A stretch of 64,000 bases of DNA from Bradyrhizobium sp. CB1717 (GTDB lineage: Bacteria > Pseudomonadota > Alphaproteobacteria > Rhizobiales > Xanthobacteraceae), in assembly GCF_029714325.1 (NCBI RefSeq), contig NZ_CP121666.1, forward strand, positions 4,216,001 to 4,280,000. Direction: 5' to 3'. The notes beneath the pieces were generated by a model. The model searched no databases, was not told the origin of the DNA, and was given only the letters and a program-made list of their open reading frames with translations. The translations under genes were made by a program, and so were the position numbers. Of the stretch, positions 53,143 to 61,900 are shown piece by piece (position 1 is the stretch's first letter; each line of letters opens with the position of its first letter).

Positions 53143-54003
53143 ATGTCCGCCAGATACGAAGAGCTCAAAGGCCTGAAGAATCTCGGCCAGAAATATGCCT
53201 ACAGCGATCGCGAGGTGATGCTCTACGCCTACGGCATCGGGCTCGGCGCCGATCCCATGGACGAGAACGAGCTCGCCTTCGTCAACGAAGGAACGTTCAC
53301 GCCGCGGCCGCTCAAGGTGGTGCCGACCTTTGCGTCCGTTGCCGCGTGGGGCTCGGGGCCGGGCGAGATGAACCTCAACCGCGTGATGGTGGTCGACGGC
53401 GAGCGCGATATCACCTTCCATCAGCCGCTGCCGGTCGCCGCCCACATCACTGCCGATTCCTCCGTGCTCGAGGTCTACGACAAGGGCAAGGACAAGGGCG
53501 TCGTCATCGCGCACCAGACCGTGCTGAAGAACGAGAAGGGCGAGAAGCTGGCGACGCTGGTTGCCTCGCGCTTCGCCCGCGGCGACGGCGGCTTTGGCGG
53601 GCCGAACCTGACCCAGCCCGATCCACACAAGATCCCTTCGCGCAGCCCCGACAAGATCATCGACATCGTCACGCGGCCCGACCAGGCGCTGGTCTATCGC
53701 CTCTGCGGCGATCGCAACCCGCTGCACTCCGATCCCGAATTCGCCAAGAAGGCCGGCTTCCCGCGCCCGATCCTGCACGGCATGTGCACCTACGGCATCA
53801 CCTGCCGCGGCGTGCTGCAGACCTATGCCGACTATGACGCGAGCGCCTTCCGCCAGCACGTCGCGCGGTTCTCTTCCCCGGTCTATCCCGGCGAGACCGT
53901 GACCATGGACCTCTGGAAGGACGGCAACACGATCTCGTTCGAAGCCAAGGTAAAGTCGCGCGGCGTCACCGTGATCAAGAACGGCAAGACGGTGCTGGGT
54001 TAG
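53143..54003 (+). CDS. MaoC-family enoyl-CoA hydratase 2-like protein
   Basis: A 286-residue double-hot-dog hydratase of the peroxisomal multifunctional-enzyme-2 type, adding water to trans-2-enoyl-CoA. An N-terminal hot-dog domain (KYAYSDREVMLYAYGIGLGAD, in pieces) precedes the catalytic one, whose signature RLCGDRNPLHSDPEFAKKAGFPRPILHG (in pieces) holds the Asp and His of hydratase 2 near residues 190-215. The C-terminal strand ends SRGVTVIKNGKTVLG. A GAGGAAACC ribosome-binding site lies upstream. It sits between thiolase/DUF35 and a hydroxyacyl-CoA dehydrogenase-type SDR, completing a hydratase-dehydrogenase-thiolase set. Confidence 0.92.
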   Translation: MSARYEELKGLKNLGQKYAYSDREVMLYAYGIGLGADPMDENELAFVNEGTFTPRPLKVVPTFASVAAWGSGPGEMNLNRVMVVDGERDITFHQPLPVAAHITADSSVLEVYDKGKDKGVVIAHQTVLKNEKGEKLATLVASRFARGDGGFGGPNLTQPDPHKIPSRSPDKIIDIVTRPDQALVYRLCGDRNPLHSDPEFAKKAGFPRPILHGMCTYGITCRGVLQTYADYDASAFRQHVARFSSPVYPGETVTMDLWKDGNTISFEAKVKSRGVTVIKNGKTVLG

Positions 54004-54021
54004 ACGGGCACGGGCGGTTCA

Positions 54022-54152
54022 CTCCCTCGCCCCGCACTTGCGGGGAGAGGGTGGGGTGAGGGGCTCTCACCACGAGCCGTGACGGTAGTGAGACCTGTAC
54101 CCCCTCACCCGATCGCTACGCGATCGACCTCTCCCCGCAAGCGGGGCGAGGT
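54022..54152. repeat. CTCACCCGATCGCTACGCGATC repeat
   Basis: An approximately 131-base element of palindromic blocks: CGCCCCGCACTTGCGGGGAG / CTCCCCGCAAGCGGGGCGAG arms enclose GGGTGAGGGG / CCCCTCACCC and a central GATCGCTACGCGATC dyad. It partly matches the element at 52951. Confidence 0.75.
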
Positions 54153-54180
54153 AAGAAAAAACAAACAGGGAGAAGCCACC

Positions 54181-55059
54181 ATGGGACTACTCGACGGCAA
54201 GGTTGCGCTGATCACCGGCGCCGGCGGCGGGCTCGGTGAGGCCTATGCCAAGCTGTTCGCGCGGGAAGGGGCCTCGGTCGTCGTCAACGATCTCGGCGGG
54301 CCCCGCGACGGCTCCGGCGCCGACACCTCGATGGCGCAGCAGGTGGTGGATGCGATCAAGGCGGCAGGCGGCAAGGCGGTCGCCAACGGCGCCGACATCT
54401 CCACCATGGAGGGCGGCCAGTCCGTGTTCGACGACGCCATCAAGCATTTCGGCCGCGCCGACATCCTGGTCAACAACGCCGGCATCCTGCGCGACCAGAC
54501 CTTCGCCAAGGCCTCCGAGGCCGACTGGGACAAGGTCATCAAGGTCCACCTGAAGGGAACCTTTTGTTGCACCATGCCGGTGTTTCGCTGGATGCGGGAA
54601 AACGGCGGCGGCGTCATCGTCAACACCTCCTCGACATCGGGCCTGATCGGCAATTTCGGCCAGACCAATTACGGCGCCGCCAAGGGCGGCATCTGGGGCC
54701 TGTCCAACGTGCTGGCGATCGAGGGCCGGAAGTACAACATCCGGATCTGGACCCTGGCCCCGGGCGCCCTGACCCGCATGACCGCAGACCTGCCCCGCTA
54801 TAAGGAGAACCCCTCGGCGGCGCTGGGGCCGGACGGCATCGCGCCGGCCGTGCTATACATGGTCAGCGACTTGTCGGGCGAACAGACCGGCAAGGTGCTG
54901 GGCGTGTCGGGGCCCCGCGGCGTGCGCGAAATGCGGATGATGGAGATGGAAGGCTGGAAACCGCCGCACTCGGGCTGGAACGCCCAGGATATCGTCGATC
55001 ACGCCAAGGAGATCTTCTTCTCCGAGGAGCAGATCAAGATGGGCGCGCGGAGGTTTTAG
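54181..55059 (+). CDS. SDR, (3R)-hydroxyacyl-CoA dehydrogenase-type
   Basis: A 292-residue SDR close to the dehydrogenase domain of peroxisomal multifunctional enzyme type 2. The start MGLLDGKVALITGAGGGLGEAYAKLF (in pieces) has the Rossmann TGAGGGLG motif at about 13-20. NDLGGPRDGSGAD is the family's insertion after the first beta-strand; INNAG-like VNNAGILRD is near 97; NTSSTSG and YGAAKGG provide Ser and the Y-x-x-x-K. The extended C-terminus (RMMEMEGWKPPHSGWNAQD) is typical. It works with the upstream MaoC hydratase. Start preceded by GGGAGAAG. Confidence 0.93.
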   Translation: MGLLDGKVALITGAGGGLGEAYAKLFAREGASVVVNDLGGPRDGSGADTSMAQQVVDAIKAAGGKAVANGADISTMEGGQSVFDDAIKHFGRADILVNNAGILRDQTFAKASEADWDKVIKVHLKGTFCCTMPVFRWMRENGGGVIVNTSSTSGLIGNFGQTNYGAAKGGIWGLSNVLAIEGRKYNIRIWTLAPGALTRMTADLPRYKENPSAALGPDGIAPAVLYMVSDLSGEQTGKVLGVSGPRGVREMRMMEMEGWKPPHSGWNAQDIVDHAKEIFFSEEQIKMGARRF

Positions 55060-55068
55060 GCCATTGTT

Positions 55069-55148
55069 GTCGTTCCGGGGCGATGCAAAGCATCGAACCC
55101 GGAACCTCGAGATTCCGGGTTCGGCTCTGCGAGCCGCCCCGGAATGAC
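55069..55148. repeat. GTCGTTCCGGGGCG palindromic repeat (copy 2)
   Basis: GTCGTTCCGGGGCGATGCAA ... GGCTCTGCGAGCCGCCCCGGAATGAC (in pieces), with central CCGGAACCTCGAGATTCCGG dyad. Related to the copy at 41008. Confidence 0.85.
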
Positions 55149-55166
55149 GGAGAAAGAGAGAGACTG

Positions 55167-56120
55167 ATGAAACTGACCGCCGACGCCAAGGGCACTTTCG
55201 CAATCGCGCCGACACCGTTCCACGATGACGGCCGGATCGACGAGCGCTCGATCGACCGCCTGACCGATTTCTACGAGGAGGTCGGCTGCGACGGCGTCAC
55301 GGTGCTGGGCATCCTCGGCGAGGCCCCGAAGCTCGATGCCGCCGAGGCCGAGCAGGTGGCGGTCCGCTACGTCAAGCGCGCCAAGAAGATGCAGGTGATC
55401 GTCGGCGTCTCCGCGCCGGGTTTTGCCACCATGCGCTCGCTGGCGAAGGCCTCGATGGACGCCGGCGCGGCCGGCGTCATGATCGCGCCGCCGCCCTCGC
55501 TTCGCACCGACGACCAGATCGTCGGCTATTTCAAGCAGGCGGCGGAAGCCATCGGGCCCGACGTGCCCTGGGTGCTCCAGGACTATCCGCTCACCCTGCA
55601 AGTGGTGTTCACCCCCGCCGTGATCCGCAAGATCGTCATGGACAATCCGAACTGCGTGATGCTCAAGCACGAGGACTGGCCGGGCCTCGAGAAGATCTCG
55701 ACACTGCGCGGCTTCCAGAAGGACGGTTCCCTCCGCCCGCTCTCGATCCTCTGCGGCAATGGCGGCACGTTCCTGGACTTCGAGATGGAGCGCGGCGCCG
55801 ACGGCGCCATGACCGGCTACGCCTTCCCGGAGCTTCTGATCGACGTCGTGAATCTTTCCAAGGCCGGCAAGCGCGATGCCGCGCATGATCTGTTCGACGC
55901 GCATCTGCCGCTGATCCGCTACGAGCAGCAGCCCGGCGTCGGCCTCACCGTGCGCAAATATGTGTTGCAGAAGCGCGGCATCATCGCCTCCAGCGCGCAG
56001 CGCAAGCCCGGCGCGACGATGACGGCGACGGCGAAGGCCGAGGTCGACTATCTGCTGTCGCGCGTCGCCCGCTTCGACAAGCGCGCCAATCTCGGCCCGC
56101 AATCCAGCGCCGCAGGTTAG
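55167..56120 (+). CDS. Dihydrodipicolinate synthase-family protein
   Basis: A 317-residue Schiff-base aldolase of the DapA/NAL family. MKLTADAKGTFAIAPTPFHD opens the barrel; GVTVLGILGEAPKLDAAE carries the GxxGE pocket. Tyr140 (LQDYPLT) and Lys167 (CVMLKHED) match the catalytic tyrosine and Schiff-base lysine. The longer C-terminal helices (QQPGVGLTVRKYVLQKRG) suit aldolases other than DapA itself, for example 2-keto-acid aldolases. A GAGAGAGAGAC ribosome-binding site lies upstream of the ATG at 55167. Member of the same-strand acyl-CoA locus; it could act on the branched keto-acid product of it. Confidence 0.88.
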   Translation: MKLTADAKGTFAIAPTPFHDDGRIDERSIDRLTDFYEEVGCDGVTVLGILGEAPKLDAAEAEQVAVRYVKRAKKMQVIVGVSAPGFATMRSLAKASMDAGAAGVMIAPPPSLRTDDQIVGYFKQAAEAIGPDVPWVLQDYPLTLQVVFTPAVIRKIVMDNPNCVMLKHEDWPGLEKISTLRGFQKDGSLRPLSILCGNGGTFLDFEMERGADGAMTGYAFPELLIDVVNLSKAGKRDAAHDLFDAHLPLIRYEQQPGVGLTVRKYVLQKRGIIASSAQRKPGATMTATAKAEVDYLLSRVARFDKRANLGPQSSAAG

Positions 56121-56124
56121 TCGA

Positions 56125-56919
56125 ATGGCCGAGACATCAGCGTCACGCCCGGCGTCGACCATCCTTCTGCTCCGTGATGGCGCAAAGGAGGTCGAGGTCT
56201 TCATGATGGTCCGCCATCATCAGATCGAGTTCAACTCGGGCGCGCTGGTGTTTCCGGGCGGCAGCGTCGATGCCGGCGACAACGAGATCGTCGCCCGCGC
56301 CGACCTCTACTCAGGCGGCGAGGGTTTGAGCGACGCGGACCGCGGTTTTCGGATCGCTGCGATCCGCGAGACGTTTGAGGAGAGCGGCATCCTGCTGGCG
56401 CGGTCGAAGGACACGGGCGCGCCTGTTGATGCCAGGCGTGCGGGCGAGATCGCGGACAAGCACCGCGTTGCGCTCAACGAGCACACGATCAGCTTCCTCA
56501 GCATCCTCGCCGACAACGGCCTCCAGCTCGCGCTCGACACGCTCGTGCCCTACGCGCACTGGATCACGCCGGAGGGCATGCCGAAGCGTTTCGACACCTG
56601 GTTCTTCCTCGCCGCAGCACCGCCCGACCAGCTCGGTGCGCACGACGGAAGGGAATCGACCGACTCGATCTGGGTCTCTGCGCGCGAGGCCGTGGAGGGC
56701 GGCGACAGTGGCCGCTTCAAGTTGCCGTTCCCGACCACGCGCAATCTGATCCGGCTGGCAAAGCAGCCGACGGTGAAGTCCGCGCTCGACCATGCCAAGG
56801 GCATGTCGATCGTCACGGTGATGCCTGTGATGACCAAGACCGAAACCGGCCGCCAGCTCCGCATTCCCCGCGAGGCCGGCTATGACGGTGAGGTGTTCGA
56901 GGTCGGCGCGGTCGGCTGA
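56125..56919 (+). CDS. Nudix hydrolase, NUDT19-like
   Basis: A 264-residue Nudix protein. After SGALVFPGGSVDAGD, a long insertion (residues about 55-75) precedes the rest of the Nudix box AIRETFEESGILLARS. This split box is the feature of the NUDT19 / RP2-type subgroup, known in eukaryotes as CoA diphosphohydrolases. TPEGMPKRFDTWFFLAAAP is a further family stretch. Placed 4 bases after the aldolase-type gene and in an acyl-CoA locus, hydrolysis of CoA or acyl-CoA is a reasonable guess (inference). It is the last gene of the same-strand run. Confidence 0.88.
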   Translation: MAETSASRPASTILLLRDGAKEVEVFMMVRHHQIEFNSGALVFPGGSVDAGDNEIVARADLYSGGEGLSDADRGFRIAAIRETFEESGILLARSKDTGAPVDARRAGEIADKHRVALNEHTISFLSILADNGLQLALDTLVPYAHWITPEGMPKRFDTWFFLAAAPPDQLGAHDGRESTDSIWVSAREAVEGGDSGRFKLPFPTTRNLIRLAKQPTVKSALDHAKGMSIVTVMPVMTKTETGRQLRIPREAGYDGEVFEVGAVG

Positions 56920-56998
56920 TACACTTCGACACGCAACGAAGTATTGGCGCCTGCGGACGCGCTAGGTTCCGTCCATCGCGGAGTGGACGGAACGCATC

Positions 56999-57913
56999 AT
57001 GGATATCAGGCAGGACACCAACATCGCCGTCGAGTTGGCGCTGCTGGTCGCGCTCGCAACACTCTGGGGCGGCTCCTACACCTTCATCAAGCTCGGCGTC
57101 GCCACCATCCCGCCGATCACGCTGATCGCGGCGCGCACCGCGATCGCCGGCCTGCTGCTGCTCATCGTCATGCGGGCGCGCGGCATCAGGATGCCCACGG
57201 ATGCCGCGACCTGGCAGCGCTTCGCATTCCAGGCCGTGCTCAACAGCGTCATCCCCTGGACGCTGATCGCCTGGGGCGAGCGCCATGTCGATGCCGCGCT
57301 CGCGACCATCCTCAACTCGGCCGGGCCGATCTTCACCTTCCTGCTCACCGCGATCGTCACCCGCCACGAGGCGACGACCCCGCGAAAGCTGTTCGGCGTG
57401 GTCGCCGGCATGGCCGGCATCCTGCTGATCGTCGGCGCCGATGCCTTCCATGACATCGGCAGCGGCCTCATCGCGGAGGCCGCGATCGTCGCCGCCACCA
57501 TCTGCTACGCCTGCGCCGCGATCTTCGGCCGCAGCTTCAAGGGCCTCGATCCGATGGCGCCCGCGGCCGGCTCGCTGCTGGCGGGGTCGGCGGTCCTGAT
57601 CCCGGCTTCGCTGCTCGTCGAGCAGCCCTGGACGCTATCGCCCTCGCTTAGCTCCATGCTGGCGCTGCTCGCGCTCGCGACGTTCTCGACCGCCGCGGCG
57701 TTTGCGATCTACTTCCGCCTGATCCAGGCCCTGGGCTCGGTCGGCACCACCGCACAGGCCTATTTGCGCGTCCCCATCGGGGTCGCCATGAGCGTCGCCT
57801 TCCTCGGCGAAACCTTGAGCCGGACCGCCTGGATCGGCCTTGCCTGCGTCGTTCTCGGCGTCGCCGCCATGACGATCCCGGCGGGGCGGCGGACAAGCGT
57901 CAAAACGTCATAA
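56999..57913 (+). CDS. EamA-family (DMT superfamily) transporter
   Basis: A 304-residue inner-membrane transporter with ten helices made of two EamA repeats: LLVALATLWGGSYTFIKLGV ... and ICYACAAIFGRSFKGLDPMA ... AQAYLRVPIGVAMSVAFLGETLSR. The GGSYTFIK and the ending AFLGETLS(R) motif are typical. Members export amino acids, nucleosides and similar metabolites; the substrate here is unknown. The ATG at 56999 follows GGACGGAACG. Upstream ~80 bases hold its promoter; no partner gene seen. Confidence 0.93.
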   Translation: MDIRQDTNIAVELALLVALATLWGGSYTFIKLGVATIPPITLIAARTAIAGLLLLIVMRARGIRMPTDAATWQRFAFQAVLNSVIPWTLIAWGERHVDAALATILNSAGPIFTFLLTAIVTRHEATTPRKLFGVVAGMAGILLIVGADAFHDIGSGLIAEAAIVAATICYACAAIFGRSFKGLDPMAPAAGSLLAGSAVLIPASLLVEQPWTLSPSLSSMLALLALATFSTAAAFAIYFRLIQALGSVGTTAQAYLRVPIGVAMSVAFLGETLSRTAWIGLACVVLGVAAMTIPAGRRTSVKTS

Positions 57914-58036
57914 TCCGGTACGGAGGGCGGGCCGAGAACAACGATATTAACGATATTCCGCGGCGGCAGGCATGTTCCCCCGAGCCCGCAATACGTCGTA
58001 TATTGGGCTTTCAATAGCTCGGTCCTCAACGCACCA

Positions 58037-60724
58037 ATGTCCGCCGAATTGACGCCGCCCCCTGAGAAAAAGCGAATATTTTCGCTATCCATCGGCCAAC
58101 TGACGTTCGGAAGCTTCATCCTGGTGCTGGCGGTGATCATCGTCACCTCGACCGCGAGCGTGATTGCGATCCGCCACATCGACACGACCTTCGCCGAGTT
58201 GCAGCGGCTGCAGAGCGTCGGCGACCTCGCCGAGGACATCGATCGCCGCATGAACGAGCTACGGCTCGCCGCGCGCGACTTCGTCACCGATCCCGGTGCC
58301 GGCATCCAGTTCAAGCAGGTGGGCGAGGCGGCCTCGACACTCAGCGACATTCTAAAGAAGACCCGTATCGAGCTCGCGCCCGAGCAGCAGGACATGATCG
58401 ACGGGGTGACCGAGCGGCTTGCGACCTATCGCAATGGCCTCGAGCGGATCTCGACCCTGATCGACCGCCGCGCGCAATTGCTTGCCGGCCTGCCGCCGCT
58501 GCGCGAGCAGTTCGACACAGCGGTCTCCGGCGCCGCTGACCGCGAGCTCGCCTCCCGCCTGTCCGAGGCGCAGAGCCGGATCGCGCTCGGGCTGCTGGCG
58601 CGCAACCCGTCGGCGGCCGAGCAGGCCGCGCAGGGCATGCGTGCGATGGATATCACCGATCCCAAGCTCAAGGCGGCGGTGAACGATTATGCCGAGGCGA
58701 TCATGGCGGTCGCCGTCCGCGAGCGGCAGATCGCCGACATCGATCGCGAGGTGCTGGGCACCGAGGGCCGGCTGATCGGTCGCGTCACCGAGTTGCTGCG
58801 TGAGGTCAGCGCAAGACGCGGCCACGTGCTGTCGCGCGATTTTGCCCGTACGCTGACGGAGGCGCGCTGGCAGAGCATCGTGCTCGGCTCCATCGGCGTG
58901 CTGATCGGTATTCTCGCGGCGGGCTTCGTGGTGCGGCGCACGGTGCGCCCGCTGGCCCAGATCGCGCGATCGATTCGCGCCCTCGCGGCCGGCCAAAAGG
59001 ACACCTCGATCCCGTCCGCCGACCTCGACAACGAGATCGGCGACATCGCACGTGCGGCCGAAGTGTTCCGCCGCGCGCTGGAGGAGGCCGACACTGCGCG
59101 CGAGGCGGCGGTACGCGCGCTCACCGAGCAGCGGCTGGCCGAAGAGAGCTATCGCAAACTGTTCGAGGGGTCGGTCGACGGCATCTACGTCACCACGCCT
59201 GCCGGCGACCTCCTCAACGCCAATCCGGCGCTGGCGCGGATGATGGGCTATGACAGCCCGCAGCACCTCATCGACAGCATCAGCGACATCGCCCACACCA
59301 TCTACGTCCATCCCGAGGCGCGAGACGAATACCAGCGGCTGATGGCGCGCGACGGCATGGTGCGCGAGTTCGAGTACCAGGTGCGCCAGCGCAGCGGCGA
59401 CATCCTCTGGCTTTCCGACAGCGCCACTGGCGTGCGGGACGAGCAGGGCAACATCGTGCGCTACGAAGGCACCCTGCGCGACATCACCGACCAGAAGCGG
59501 GCGGAAGACGCCATCGCCGAAGGCCGCCGCCTGCTCCAGCAGGTCATCGACACCGTGCCCGCGGTCATCAACGTCAAGGACCGCGACCTGCGCTACGTGC
59601 TGATGAACCGCTACATGGCGGGCATCTTCGGCATCGAGCCCGGCGACGCGCTCGGCCGGACCACGGCCGACCTGATGTCGCGTTACGGCGCGGCCAAGAC
59701 CGACGAGAACGACAAGCGCGTGCTCAAGCTGCGCAAGGGACTCGGTTTCTACGAGGAGGAGTACAAGGACGCCGGCGGCAATATGCGGCAATGGCTGGTC
59801 AACAAGCTGCCGCTGCTCGATGCCGATGGCGAGATCGAGCGGATCGTCACGGTGGCGCTCGACATCGGCGAGCGCAAGCGCGGCGAGCAGGAGATGCGCA
59901 AGGCCAAGGAATCGGCGGAGACCGCGCTGCGTAATCTGCGCGAGACCCAGGCCTCGTTGATCGAAGCGGAGAAGCTCGCTGCGCTCGGACGGCTGGTCGC
60001 CGGCGTCGCGCACGAGGTCAACAATCCCGTCGGCATCAGTCTCACGGTCGCCTCCGCGCTGGAGCGCAAGACCGCGATGTTCTCGTCCGAAGTCGAGCGC
60101 GGCGAGCTTCGCCGCTCCACGCTCAACGACTTCCTCAACACCAGCCGCGACGCCTCCTCGCAGCTCGTCTCCAATCTCAACCGCGCCGCCGAGCTGATCC
60201 AGTCGTTCAAGCAGGTCGCTGCCGATCGCAACTATTCCGACCAGCGCACCTTCGACCTCGGCGATCTCACCGAGCAGGTGGTGATGAGCCTGCGGCCTGG
60301 CCTGCGCAAGCACAACCTGACCCTCAACGTCGATTGCCAGCCCAGCCTGACCATGAACAGCTATCCCGGCCCGTACGGGCAGGTGCTGACCAACCTGTTT
60401 CTCAATTCGGTGGCGCATGCCTTTCCCGACGGGCGCCCGGGGATCATCGACATCCAGGTGCGCGAGTCCGGCAAGGACAATGTCGAGATCATCTTTTCCG
60501 ACAATGGCTGCGGCATGTCGCTCGACGTGCGCCGCCGCGCCTTCGATCCGTTCTTCACGACACGGCGCGACCAGGGCGGCACCGGCCTCGGCCTTCACAT
60601 CGTCTACAGCATCGTCACCAACCGGCTCGGCGGACGGCTCGATCTCGATTCCGAGCCGGGCGGGGGTACGCGCATCCAGATCATCTTGCCGCGCACGGCG
60701 CCGTTGGAGCAGGCTGCCGAATAG
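58037..60724 (+). CDS. Membrane PAS-domain sensor histidine kinase
   Basis: An 895-residue histidine kinase. Two membrane helices (about 16-38, FSLSIGQLTFGSFILVLAVI; about 277-300, SIGVLIGILAAGFVVRR) flank a large periplasmic helical domain. HAMP (about 300-350), two PAS domains with PAC motifs (about 375-490, RKLFEGSVDGIYVTTPAGDL; 497-620, VINVKDRDLRYVLMNRYM), the phospho-acceptor VAGVAHEVNNPVGIS with His659, and HATPase motifs (NLFLNSVAHA, SDNGCGMS, FDPFFTTRRDQGGTGLGLHI) follow. No response regulator is adjacent. The start at 58037 follows a weak site. Confidence 0.93.
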   Translation: MSAELTPPPEKKRIFSLSIGQLTFGSFILVLAVIIVTSTASVIAIRHIDTTFAELQRLQSVGDLAEDIDRRMNELRLAARDFVTDPGAGIQFKQVGEAASTLSDILKKTRIELAPEQQDMIDGVTERLATYRNGLERISTLIDRRAQLLAGLPPLREQFDTAVSGAADRELASRLSEAQSRIALGLLARNPSAAEQAAQGMRAMDITDPKLKAAVNDYAEAIMAVAVRERQIADIDREVLGTEGRLIGRVTELLREVSARRGHVLSRDFARTLTEARWQSIVLGSIGVLIGILAAGFVVRRTVRPLAQIARSIRALAAGQKDTSIPSADLDNEIGDIARAAEVFRRALEEADTAREAAVRALTEQRLAEESYRKLFEGSVDGIYVTTPAGDLLNANPALARMMGYDSPQHLIDSISDIAHTIYVHPEARDEYQRLMARDGMVREFEYQVRQRSGDILWLSDSATGVRDEQGNIVRYEGTLRDITDQKRAEDAIAEGRRLLQQVIDTVPAVINVKDRDLRYVLMNRYMAGIFGIEPGDALGRTTADLMSRYGAAKTDENDKRVLKLRKGLGFYEEEYKDAGGNMRQWLVNKLPLLDADGEIERIVTVALDIGERKRGEQEMRKAKESAETALRNLRETQASLIEAEKLAALGRLVAGVAHEVNNPVGISLTVASALERKTAMFSSEVERGELRRSTLNDFLNTSRDASSQLVSNLNRAAELIQSFKQVAADRNYSDQRTFDLGDLTEQVVMSLRPGLRKHNLTLNVDCQPSLTMNSYPGPYGQVLTNLFLNSVAHAFPDGRPGIIDIQVRESGKDNVEIIFSDNGCGMSLDVRRRAFDPFFTTRRDQGGTGLGLHIVYSIVTNRLGGRLDLDSEPGGGTRIQIILPRTAPLEQAAE

Positions 60725-60734
60725 CTCTCGCGCC

Positions 60735-61088
60735 TTAGTCGGCCTCGGCGAGCTTGTGCAGGGTGGCGCCGAAAATCAGGCTGGCCTTGCCGACCAGCGC
60801 CGTCCCCGTCATCTCCGCGCGGGTGTCCGTGTAGGTCCCGCTGACGCCAATGCCGACCGGGGCAGGGCCGCCGAACAGCGGATTGTCATCGCCCCGAGGT
60901 GACGTGTGCCGTTGCACCAGCACCTCGCCTTTGAAGGTGCGCTCGTCCTTCACCACGTAGCTGCCGGTGTAATAGAGATAGGCATCGCCGCCAAGAATCT
61001 TGCCGTCGCGAAAAAGGATCACACCGCTGCCTTTGCCGACTCGACCGTCAAGCAGCGTGACGTGGATCGAATAGAGGCCGTTCTTCAT
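60735..61088 (-). CDS. GrlR-family regulatory protein
   Basis: A 117-residue protein with the GrlR pattern: MKNGLYSIHVTLLDGRVGKG, GVILFRDGKILGGDAYLYYTGSY and KGEVLVQRHTSPRGDDNP (in pieces), then GVSGTYTDTRAEMTGTAL. GrlR in pathogenic E. coli represses the LEE master regulator; homologues in rhizobia lack known targets. The start at 61088 is preferred over one 13 codons upstream. It is convergent with the histidine kinase, 10 bases apart. Confidence 0.85.
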   Translation of the reverse strand: MKNGLYSIHVTLLDGRVGKGSGVILFRDGKILGGDAYLYYTGSYVVKDERTFKGEVLVQRHTSPRGDDNPLFGGPAPVGIGVSGTYTDTRAEMTGTALVGKASLIFGATLHKLAEAD

Positions 61089-61457
61089 AACGTCCCGTGG
61101 GCCGGCCGCCATCGCCCAATGGCGCAACCGGTCCAGCTTTTATGCCAAAGCACATCCCCTCGCGCAACGCGGCAGTTTGCCGGCCGGCAAGTAGTCCTGT
61201 CGTGCGGACCGTAATTGTCCCGGCTTGTTTGTGACGCCGATGTGACTGTCTCATCATGGGGCGAGGCCAGACGTTGCGAATCAAGTTGGCCCGCGAAATG
61301 CATAACCATTGTTGCACTGGCCGCGGGGTGCTGGAGCAAGACGAACGTGAGCAACTGGATCGATTCCGGCGGCGATGAGCCGCGTCTGTACAGTGCGCGT
61401 CCCACGAATTGCAAAAGCGAACGACGGTGGATTGGCAGCGGGACACGCTGGCGAAGC
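61089..61457. other. Gap of 369 bases without a supported gene
   Basis: Both strands have open frames, but no ribosome-binding site, signal or family pattern supports them. The right 60 bases must carry the promoter of the small exported-protein gene; the left part the promoter of grlR on the minus strand. No repeat family seen elsewhere in the window recurs here. Confidence 0.5.
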
Positions 61458-61844
61458 GTGACGAGGCTGGCATGCACCGTAGCCTTGATTGGGCTCGCGG
61501 CCCCCTTTGGGCACGCCCGTGACCGGGGCCAGTTCGTCAACACCAATGCCGACTTGAAGGCCTGGTTCGACAGCCTGCGAAGCGGCAAGGGGCCATGCTG
61601 CTCCGATGCCGACGGCTCGGCGCTCTCGGACACCGACTGGGAGAGCAAGGACGGGCACTATCGTGTGCGCGTCCCACGCCTTGGCTACGTGCTTGACGGC
61701 CAGCAGCAGGAACTGGTCTGGGTCGATGTGCCCGAGGAGGCCGTGATCTCGGAGCCGAACCGGGTGGGACGCACCATGGTGTGGCCGATCTACGGCTACA
61801 TGGGCGTCACCATCCGCTGCTTCATGCCCGGCAGCATGACATAA
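61458..61844 (+). CDS. Small exported protein, unknown
   Basis: A 128-residue protein from a GTG at 61458, which opens a good signal peptide (VTRLACTVALIGLAAPFGHA). The mature part starts RDRGQFVNTNADLKAWFDSL and contains SGKGPCCSDADGSALSDTDW with adjacent cysteines, and a conserved-looking VWVDVPEEAVISEPNRVGRTMVWPIYGY (in pieces) before CFMPGSMT. A further cysteine near the end could pair with the CC. Similar short exported proteins are common in Bradyrhizobium, function unknown. Confidence 0.7.
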   Translation: MTRLACTVALIGLAAPFGHARDRGQFVNTNADLKAWFDSLRSGKGPCCSDADGSALSDTDWESKDGHYRVRVPRLGYVLDGQQQELVWVDVPEEAVISEPNRVGRTMVWPIYGYMGVTIRCFMPGSMT

Positions 61845-61900
61845 GCGCGCCGGGCGGCACACGCCTGGTCTCGCCGTTGGTTGACGCGGCTCGCGCGATG

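Noticed and set aside
58352..60598. A 748-codon open frame on the minus strand opposite the histidine kinase
   Set aside because: It is the mirror of a clear kinase gene; its residues are Arg/Ala/His/Asp-rich as expected from antisense of high-G+C coding DNA, with no family pattern.
61215..61457. N-terminal extension of the small exported protein gene back to 61215
   Set aside because: The extra residues have no signal or family pattern, while the GTG at 61458 opens a clear signal peptide.
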